DNA from: Pavlovales sp. CCMP2436
Taxonomy: Eukaryota > Haptophyta > Pavlovophyceae > Pavlovales
Reading direction: 5' to 3'
DNA: 14,674 nt
Assembly (NCBI GenBank): GCA_026770615.1
Contig: MU631537.1
Coordinates: forward strand, 132,168-146,841
Shown here: one piece after another, positions 8,299 to 14,674 of the stretch
Layout: each line of letters begins with the position of its first letter
Numbering within the stretch: the first letter of the stretch is position 1
Translations under genes and position numbers: made by a program
Notes under the pieces: generated by a model
Databases searched by the model: none
What the model was told of the DNA's origin: nothing
What the model saw: the letters and a program-made list of their open reading frames with translations, nothing else

Positions 8299-8353
8299 AA
8301 AAAATGTCAACTGACAATACTTTAAAAAATGTCAACTGACGTCCACAACTGAC
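8299..8353. repeat. 25-bp tandem repeat with GTCAACTGAC core
   Basis: The 17-mer AAAAAATGTCAACTGAC is perfect at 8299-8315 and 8324-8340 (spacing 25), and a shorter CAACTGAC follows at 8346-8353. The GTCA..TGAC core is an imperfect palindrome. It could be a clustered protein-binding site or simple duplication; no gene start nearby supports a promoter call. Confidence 0.85.
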
Positions 8354-8584
8354 ACCCAGTACAAACAATAGTTACAGCAACCTACTGGCTTAATCACGTT
8401 TTAAGGCTTGATCACTTTTTCAAAAAAATCGCCTAAGGTCAATCCGCGACCCGCCTTCCCGCTCGCCGCCTCTCACCCGCCTTCTTCATCTTCGTCGTCG
8501 CCCCGTCATGGAGCTCGCTCGAGCGCGTGTTGTGCTCGCCTTTCTCGCCGATGTGCTCAAGCCCGCCGCCCTTCATATTGGTCC

Positions 8585-8775
8585 GGCACGCGGCTCGAGC
8601 TTGTCCTTCGTCGTGCTCGCCGCCCTTCAACTTCGTCAGGCACGCGGCTCAAGCTTGTTCTTCGTCGAGCTCGTCCGTCGGTGCTCAAGCTCGCCCCGCC
8701 TACCTTCACGAGCGGCTCGTCCACGCACGGCTCGTCCTCAAGCGGCTCATCTTCAAGCGGCTCAAGCTTGTCTGA
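8585..8775. repeat. Degenerate short tandem repeats (54-bp and about 15-bp periods)
   Basis: GGCACGCGGCTC followed by an AGCTTGT.CTTCGTCG segment is repeated at 54-bp spacing (8585 and 8639). Further right, variants of AAGCGGCTC recur about every 15 bases. Both periods are multiples of three, so open frames persist through the block without proving that it is coding. Confidence 0.7.
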
Positions 8776-8953
8776 CACGTCGCATGCTGCTTCAGCTTGT
8801 GCTCGCCTTCCCGTCGTCCACGCGCCTGCAGATGTCTACCCGCATCGAGCGCGTGGCTGTCATGCGAGCACGTGCGGTGTCGAATGCCAGTTGCGCGAGT
8901 CAACCCGCAACCCGCCGATCCAGGCCGTCTCGCCCATGCCCCCCGACCGTGCG

Positions 8954-9340
8954 CGAGCCTCCCGTCAGCATCAAGACCCTCGCTCACACCGACCTCGTGG
9001 GACGCGGGGGCGCACTCTCACGGAGGGCAGACGGGGTGAATGCACATCCTCCCCTTGACCCGCAAGTCGCAGTCAACCGCCAACCGAGCCCCCACCTCTC
9101 CTTCAGCCCCCATCCCTGCTCCGATACCAACATTGTGGAAAAGTGAGATCGAGCCTCCCGTCAGCATCAAGACCCTCGCTCACACCGACCTCGTGGGACG
9201 CGGTGGCGCACACCCACGGAGGGCAGACGGGATGCATGCACATCCTCCCCTTGACCCGCAAGTCGCAGCCAACAGGCAACCGAGCCCCCACCTCTCAGCC
9301 CCCATCCCTGCTACGGTACCAATATTGAGAAAAGTGAGAT
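8954..9340. repeat. 196-bp tandem duplication, two diverged copies
   Basis: Copy 1 (8954-9149) and copy 2 (9150-9340) both begin CGAGCCTCCCGTCAGCATC and end GAAAAGTGAGAT (copy 1 then carries one extra C). They share long identical blocks, differ at roughly a dozen bases, and copy 2 lacks a 4-base and a 1-base segment. Both copies keep the same open frame (peptide PPVSIKTLAHTDLVGRGGA), but the substitutions include several amino-acid changes. A repeated unit of a dispersed element or satellite fits; a gene is not supported. Confidence 0.9.
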
Positions 9341-9565
9341 ATCATCGGCGCCGATTTTGGGATCCTTTTCCGCGTTCACAGGCGGGCGCAGCCCCTCACT
9401 CTTCTCGTCATGCAGCCCCTCAACCCGTGCGATGGACAGAACGGCCGTCTGGTCATTTGCTTACCGACCAATCAATAAAAAACCCGAAACCCCCTAATTA
9501 AAGGTTTCCAAGCCCACATGTGCGACTACTTCATTCCGCGTCCGCGGTAATCTGAGCGTCTCTCA

Positions 9566-12500
9566 TCACGCCGATGCCCCGGGTGGAACGTGGATGGCGC
9601 AAGAGTGTGACGCGCGTTGGAGGTCATGCGCGAGCTCGCACACCGGGTCTCGCGCGCCTGGTTGCGCGGCCTCGGTCTCTTGCGCGCTCGTGTCGGCCGA
9701 CGAGGCGCTAAGCACGAGCACAGCCACCAGCTGGCCGTAGGCGAAGGAGCCGGCAAGTGAGGCAGACGAGCGCGGTGCCAGCAGCAGCGCGCGCGTCATG
9801 CGCCCGACCGGTCGTGGCGGGCGCGCGAGGTCGCACAGGGCGCCGATGACCGCGGCGTGCGCGGCGGAGGTGCCGAGCCCCCGGCCGATCCCGCGGGGCT
9901 GCGCTGCCGCCGCCCGCTGCTCGAGCCAGAGCGCACACGCGGCGGCGAGCGCGCTGGGGCTGAGCAGCTCGTGCGCGGCGAGCGTGCGCAGCACGCGGTG
10001 AAGCGCGCGCCGCAGCTGCGGGCGCACCGGCCACCTGCGCTCGCGGCGTGGCCGGACGCGGCGCGCGGAGGCGGTTGCGTGCCTCGACGGCGGCGTGCGC
10101 AGCGCGGACGGCTCGTCGGCGCCGCCTTCGCCATCGCTCGCCGAGCCCGAGCTGAACGCCCACTCGTCGTCCTCGTCCGAGCTGCTCGCGGGCCCCGCAA
10201 CGCCGCCGGTGGCAGGAGCGCCGTCGCTCGCGCCGAGCGCGGGCGGCGCGGGCAGGCGCGCGGCCGCGTCTCGAGCGGCGGAATGGCGGTCGAGCGCGCG
10301 CGCCGCCGCGTCCGCGCGCTGCAGCAGAGCCGCGACGAGGGCGCGCGGCGTGCTCGCAGCGGCGCCCTCAAACTCCGCGATCGAGCGGAGCAGCGGCGCG
10401 AGCTGCGCACCCGCCGCCTCGCCCTCCGCGAGCGGCGTCCGCCCAATCGCGCGCGGCGGCGGCGGCGACGGCGACGCGGGCGAGTTGAAGCTGGCCTGCC
10501 GGCTGAGCGGCAGCGAGGCGGCGGCCGGCTGCTCCCACTTGCGGCGGAGCGCGCACGCTGCCGCGAGCGCGAGCACGAGCGCGCGCTCGGCGAGCGGGAG
10601 CTGCTCCATCGGCGGCAGCGCCTCCGCGCCCTCCGACGGCGGCCGCGCGGACGCTCCCGACAAGCTCAGCGGCGGAGCGGCGACCGGCGGCTCGAGCGCC
10701 GCAACGACCGCGCGCACGCACTGCTCGGTGCTCCGCTGCGCCGCAAGGCTCGCGAGCGCGGCGACTGGCTGCCGCCCCCCCGCCGCCGCGGGCGACGCGG
10801 CAGCCGCCGCCGCGCCTATGCTGAAGTGCCGATCGAGCGCCTCCGACGAGCCGCGGCGCGACACGCAGCTGCCTGGCGTGCGCGCGCCCCCGCCGGCGAT
10901 GCGGCGTGCGCGGCGCGCGTCGGCTGCAACGGCGGCGGCGAGGATCGCCTCCTGCAGCCGCGCGCAGACGCCGGCGGCGCGCGTGCGGCTCGAGCGCAGC
11001 GCGTCGGCCGCCGCGTCGCCGCCGACGATGCCGCGGTTACCGCGGCAGGAGACCGCGTTGGCGTGCGCGCGCGCGAGCGGGTCGTCGCAGCTCGCGCGCA
11101 GCTTGGCCATGTAATTTGCGACCTCGCCCGCCACCTGCGCGTGGCTGCCGCCGCCCGCCCTGCGGCTCGCGCTCGCGCGCGTGCCGCCGCTCAGCTCGCT
11201 GCTGACGCTGCGCGCCCCCCCCGCCGAGCCGGGCGTGCGCGGCGGCAGGGCGGGCGTGCAGGCCAGCGCAGGCGTCCCCGGCTCGGCCGCCGCCGCACGC
11301 GGCGAACCGCACGCCAACAGGCCGCCGCCCGGCCCGAGCGCGGCCACGGCGACGCCCGCGCGCTGCCGGCCCGCCGCGCTGAGCGCAGCCAGCAGCAGCG
11401 GCCGCAGCGCGCCGCGCACGGCGAGCGGGAGCGCCTCGCGCAGCCACACCTCGGCTGCGTCCGCGCAGACGTGCGCGGCGTGCGCGACGACGGCCGGCTC
11501 GTGCCGCGCGCGCGGCGCGAGCGCATGCAGCGCGGCGAGTAGCCGCGCGCGCATCTCGGCCGCCGCGAGGCTCGCTGCCGCCTCCGTGGCGGTCGCGACG
11601 GAGGCGGCCAGCAACACGCCCGCGCACTCGAGCGCGCCGTCCGCGCCCGCGCCGCGCGCGGCGGCCTCGGCCTCGGCGAGGGCGGCCAGCGCGGCGCGCT
11701 CGGCCGCCGCGGGCGAGGCGGCCTCGGTGGCGCGCGCGGCGGCTGCGCCGAGCGCGTCGGGCCCGATGGCGCTGAAGAGCGTCTCGGCGAGCAGCACGAG
11801 CTGCGGCTGCCGGCGCACAAACTCCGCGCGCAGCGCCGACAGCGCGCGCGGTGGCGCGAGGCGCCAGGTCGGGCCCGCGCCCGCGGCGGGCGCGGTGGGC
11901 GCAGCCACGCCGGCCGGCGCCGCGGCCGCGCCGGCCGGCGCACGCGCGCTGGCAGCGAGCGCCGGCGGCGGCGGCGCGGCCGCGCCCGCGACGGGCGCGA
12001 CGAGCTCGCCGCCCCGCGTCGGTGCCACGCGAGCTGCACGCGCGTGGCGTGCGAGCGAGGCGAGCGCCGAGCGGACAAGCGGCGCCTCGAGCAGCAGCGC
12101 GCCCGCCTGCGCGTGCAGCGTGTCCCACGCCAACGCCTCCGCGCGGCCCGCCTCCGCGCGGCCCGCCGCCCCGCCCGCGCCCGCGCAGCCGACGCCGTCG
12201 GTGCCGCGCGCGCGCGCGGCCGCGCCCGCCCGCGCCGCGAGCGGCGGGAAGGGCGGCGCGCGCAGCGCGCCGACGAGGGCCTCTGCGCGGTCGAGGCGCG
12301 CGGCGAGCAGCAGGTGCGCCGGACCGAAGCTCCACGCGCCGCCCGGGCCGCCGGCCGCCGCGCGCGCGACCGACGCGCGCGCGCTCGGCGGGTCGGCGGA
12401 GCCGGCGGAGGCGTCTGAGTCCTCGCCCGCGCGCGCCTCCGCCTCCACGGCCGGACTTGGCGCAGGCGCGGCGGCGGCGGTCGTCTCGTCGTCCGTCGGG

Positions 12501-14560
12501 GGGAGCGCGAGGCTCGGCAACCCCCGCACGATCCTCAGCGCCTCGCTCGCGCGCGGTGCCGCCCGCCTGCCCGCCGCGCCAGCGGCTGCCGTCAACCCAG
12601 GGCCGCCTGGATGGCAGCGCAGACAATGACGACGACGATGATGATGATGACGATGATCATAAGGAAAGCAATAGTAACAACAACAAACTAAATACTCGAG
12701 CGGAATCATAATATATGTATATGTATAGGAAAAAAAACGTACCGGACAGTGCGGAGGGGTGCAGCGCGCTGAGAAAGGACGCGCTCGCGCTCACCGCCAC
12801 CACCAGCCGCGCAAAGGCCAGGCTCGAGCCGGGCGACGGCTCGGCGGGCGAGGGAGGGCCCCTCCCCTCACCGACGGTGGCGTCCGAGCAGCGCACGATC
12901 GCCTCCGCCGCCTGGCGCGCGTGCGCCCACGGCTGCCACGCGAGGAGCGCCCCGCCGCCCGCGCGCACGCCCGGCCCCGCTCCCCCCTTGGCAAGGGCAG
13001 CGCCGCCCTCGAGCTCGCCGCCGAGCTCGGCGCGCTGCCCGTCGGCCCACGGCGTGCCGAACTGCGCGAGCAAGTTGGTGGTGAACGCGGCGAGGCGCGC
13101 CAGCGCCTCCGCCTCCGCCACCCAGCTCGCCAGCGGCGGCAGCAGCGGCACGCCCGCGAGCACCCCCCCACCCCCGCCCCCGCTGGCCTGCTCTGCCGCC
13201 TCGCCGTCCGCCCCCGCCTCCGCTGCGCCAACCGGAAGGCGCGCGCCCGCAAGAAGGCACGCGCGGAGCGCCTCGCGCGCGCGCGCCGCCGTCGCGCCGA
13301 GGAGCGCCAGCGAGTCGGCCGCGAGCAGCAGCTGTGTCACATATGAATGATTCTCGTAGATTGTGACGTATGTGCTTTTGAGGTGGGTATGAACCTCAAA
13401 TAAGAAGTGTGAAAGCAACAGGAGTCAGAGGAGAGGCCAAACCAACAAACCAAAACATGGAGGAGAGTGATCAGTTGAGAATGCACCTGGGTCTCAAAGT
13501 AGCAGCTTCGATTTTATGATTATGATTATATCCTTCTTTATATAGTCGTTATGACTATTACTATTATGCCATTTACTGTTTTTTTGACGCACCTGCCAAA
13601 AAAAGGGAAAGAAAGGAGAGGGAAGGGAAATGAAAAAAAAAAAAAAAGGACACACCTGCGTCACGAAGCGCTCCTCCGCGCTCGCCACTGCCGCCTGCTC
13701 GCTCGCGTGCGTGGCCGCAGCGCCCGCCGCGCCACCCTCGGCATCGGCTGCGGGCGCCGAGGGGAGGCTGGCCCCCGCGCCGTCGGCAAGGGCGGGCGCG
13801 TGCGCGACGGCGCCGGGCTGCGGCTGGGCTGCGCCTGCCTGCAAGCTGGACTGACCGGTGCGTCGCATCTCGAGGAGCACGGCACGGCTCATCTATTTTT
13901 AATAATAGTTCGATAATAGTATTCATACTATCAACAACAGCAATATGAGTCACAAGAACAACAACCAATAGTTGCAGCAAGAACAGCAGCACACAATCAT
14001 AAGGCCACCTCCCTCAACGCCTGGGGCGTTTGCGGGTGTGTTGAAGGGTCATACTAACTAAAAAAACTAAAAAAAAAACTAACAACAGCACACACCGAGA
14101 GAGTCGGTTGCGGCTTGGCGCGCGGGGCGCCGGGAGCGAGTGCGCCCCTCGGCGGCGCCACTGGGAGAGAGGCGCGGGGGGGGGAGGGGGGGGGGGTTAT
14201 CATTAGTATGATTGTCATAATTTTTCTATCTATTTCCTCAGCTTAGTTATTTGTGTAGTATTATAACCATGAATGATACTGCATACTGCTAGAGGATGCT
14301 ACTCAGATATAGTACGGATCATGCTTTATTCTTTTTTACCCACTTTTTTAAGATCTAGACGCTTATCCAACTCACCCTCTCATTTGAGGATGCGTTGGAG
14401 TTACAGCGGGAATGACCGGACCGTCGGTCCGGCACACCCATAACATAAACGAATAAAAGAATAAAAGAATACCGGCCGCTCCACCCCCGCGCGCCGTAGC
14501 GATGGCCGACAGCCGCTCGCGCGCGAGCGCCGCCGCGTCGGACACCTCGGAGGCACTCGT
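9566..14560 (-). CDS. Large Ala-rich, probably helical protein of unknown function (3' five exons, 5' partial)
   Basis: On the minus strand, exons 14560-14473, 14160-14096, 13892-13656, 13331-12743 and 12606-9566 join with matching phases (0/1/0/0/1) into 1339 residues ending at TGA (9566-9568). The last exon alone codes 1012 residues. The protein is extremely Ala/Arg/Gly-rich, with many amphipathic helices such as DAAALARERLSAIA, RALVLALAAACAL and ALLAALHALA, so an ARM/HEAT-like solenoid or other helical scaffold is plausible; I recognise no catalytic motif. Linkers hold possible phosphorylation sites (RQASF, RRGSS) and an acidic Ser/Asp/Glu patch (SSSDEDDEW, about 10160-10190). The best-defined non-repetitive stretches are GEVANYMAKLRASCDDPLARAHAN and LLAQFGTPWADGQRAEL. 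The 5' part is missing, since 14560 begins at a splice acceptor. GC and codon bias are more extreme than in the neighbours, so open antisense frames over it are shadows. Function is unknown. Confidence 0.65.
12607..12742 (-). other. Intron (136 nt, phase 1) in the Ala-rich gene
   Basis: Minus-strand donor CTGTCCG|GTACGT and acceptor GCCATCCAG|GCGGCC. The split codon G|GC restores Gly (ALSG then GPGL). Inside are a T-tract, an AT-alternating tract and a CAT/CGT triplet run (about 12627-12657) that forms the pyrimidine-rich region. Confidence 0.8.
13332..13655 (-). other. Intron (324 nt, phase 0) in the Ala-rich gene
   Basis: Minus-strand donor GTGACGCAG|GTGTGTCC and acceptor CATATGTGACACAG|CTGCTGCTC. 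It is AT-rich with a T-tract near its 5' end (plus-strand A-run at 13633-13647), in sharp contrast to the flanking exons. Joining gives EERFVTQ followed by LLLAADSLALLG. Confidence 0.8.
13893..14095 (-). other. Intron (203 nt, phase 0) in the Ala-rich gene
   Basis: Minus-strand donor CTCTCTCG|GTGTGTGCTG and acceptor ATTAAAAATAG|ATGAGCCG. The acceptor sits directly before the ATG at 13892, so that ATG can be an internal Met. Inside is a small inverted repeat, AACGCC-TGG-GGCGTT (14016-14030). If the upstream exons are wrong, 13892 would be the start codon. Confidence 0.6.
14161..14472 (-). other. Intron (312 nt, phase 1) in the Ala-rich gene
   Basis: Minus-strand donor GCGGCCG|GTATTC and acceptor CCTCTCTCCCAG|TGGCGC with a C-run (plus-strand G-runs, 14176-14197). 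It contains an AT-rich centre and the 17-bp palindrome at 14416-14432. The flanking exons keep phase across it. Confidence 0.6.
14416..14432. repeat. 17-bp perfect palindrome around a central T
   Basis: CCGGACCG at 14416-14423, T, then CGGTCCGG at 14425-14432. It is GC-rich inside an otherwise AT-rich intron, so it stands out from its background. It could be a protein-binding palindrome, an intron hairpin or a remnant of an inserted element; nothing else supports a specific role. Confidence 0.85.
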
Positions 14561-14674
14561 CTATAATAAAAATAGTAATGATGAGGATGAGGATGAGGAT
14601 GAGGATGAGGATGAGGATGAGGATGAGGATGAGGATGAGGATGAGGATGAGGATGAGGATGAGGATGAGGATGA
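14561..14674 (-). other. 3' end of the next upstream intron of the Ala-rich gene
   Basis: Read on the minus strand, the sequence is a pyrimidine-rich TCATCC repeat, then TCATTACTATTTTTATTATAG, ending in AG at 14562-14561 before the exon ACGAGTGCC. This is a good acceptor with an unusually long repeat-derived pyrimidine tract. The donor lies outside the window. Confidence 0.55.
14581..14674. repeat. (ATGAGG)n hexanucleotide microsatellite at the window edge
   Basis: Nearly 16 perfect copies of the 6-mer ATGAGG run to the last base, so the true length is unknown. On the plus strand it could code an Asp-Glu repeat; on the minus strand it forms the polypyrimidine part of an intron. A sequence ending inside a perfect repeat may also mark an assembly break. 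Confidence 0.97.

Larger units (their letters stand above)
7578..8407. other. Gene-free spacer downstream of the 3951 gene
   Basis: No convincing coding frame was found on either strand in these 830 bases. The first part should be 3' untranslated sequence. The rest is a patchwork of AT-rich DNA with a TATAAATA string (7975-7982), a GC-rich insert (8024-8210), AATAAA at 8200-8205, and the hairpin and repeats listed separately. No tRNA or other structured RNA gene could be recognised. Confidence 0.6.
8408..9565. repeat. Low-complexity and duplicated region without a supported gene
   Basis: About 1.15 kb in which several overlapping frames stay open because of composition, not coding constraint: their peptides are Ser/Arg/Ala-rich runs without a domain, and none has a credible start or neighbour. 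It contains a degenerate 54-bp period repeat (GGCACGCGGCTC at 8585 and 8639), a Ser-coding-like AAGCGGCTC repeat (about 8735-8775), the 196-bp tandem duplication listed separately, a 12-bp palindrome ATCGGCGCCGAT (9344-9355), and a GAAACC/GGTTTC hairpin (9486-9508). The right end is the 3' untranslated region of the minus-strand gene. Confidence 0.6.

Noticed and set aside
8408..9501. ORFs of 150-216 codons on the plus strand
   Set aside because: They consist of degenerate short repeats and the duplicated 196-bp unit, with no domain, no splice logic and several frames equally open.
9857..12629. Several 300-560 residue open frames on the plus strand over the Ala-rich gene, and other-frame minus ORFs
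   Set aside because: In DNA this GC-rich, stops are rare in every frame. The chosen frame is the one with phase-consistent splicing at both ends, a mixed hydrophobic pattern and less Arg saturation.
14502..14674. Plus-strand ORF beginning MADSRSRASAAASDTSE and running into an Asp-Glu repeat
   Set aside because: It starts at a fair ATG and is open to the edge, but the acidic run is only the microsatellite, and the same bases make a phase-consistent minus-strand exon with acceptor and donor. Not fully excluded.
1..14674. CRISPR arrays, tRNA or rRNA genes, insertion sequences
   Set aside because: No regularly spaced short repeats with unique spacers, no cloverleaf or rRNA-like sequence and no transposase motif were seen.

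Overview
This is nuclear DNA of a eukaryote, most likely a GC-rich unicellular alga such as a haptophyte; that assignment is inference. Genes are split by spliceosomal GT-AG introns, many with GTGCG or GTGTG donors. There are no bacterial operons or ribosome binding sites. Exons are very GC-rich, while several introns and spacers are AT-rich, full of homopolymers and simple repeats. All exon structures here were built by hand from reading frame, intron phase and splice dinucleotides.

Layout. (1) 1-848, plus: the 3' two coding exons of a haloalkane dehalogenase / Renilla-luciferase-family alpha/beta hydrolase; its 5' exons lie off the left edge. (2) 849-1434: spacer between convergent genes. 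(3) 1435-3412, minus: a complete two-exon ADCK2-type ABC1/UbiB atypical kinase, probably mitochondrial. (4) 3413-3950: divergent 5' spacer. (5) 3951-7577, plus: a long multi-exon gene of about 1039 codons under the preferred model. It carries a nucleotidyltransferase-like SSDIDLF motif, an FDVDCC block and a VDLSRRS block, followed by several hundred residues I do not recognise. Two stop codons (TAA at 5176, TGA at 5989) fall where the gene clearly continues, so splicing, recoding or decay has to be resolved. (6) 7578-9565: about 2 kb without a convincing gene, holding hairpins, short direct repeats, a 15-bp direct-repeat pair around a GC-rich insert, degenerate Ser/Arg-type low-complexity repeats and a 196-bp tandem duplication. 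(7) 9566-14560, minus: the 3' part (five exons, 1339 codons plus stop) of a very GC-rich gene for a large Ala-rich, probably alpha-helical protein of unknown function. Its 5' part runs off the right edge, and the window ends in a 6-bp microsatellite in the next upstream intron.

The genes do not form an evident pathway: a hydrolase, a coenzyme-Q-type kinase, a putative nucleotidyltransferase-like protein and a large helical protein. The most novel candidate is the 3951-7577 gene. The most informative unexplained non-coding region is 7578-9565.
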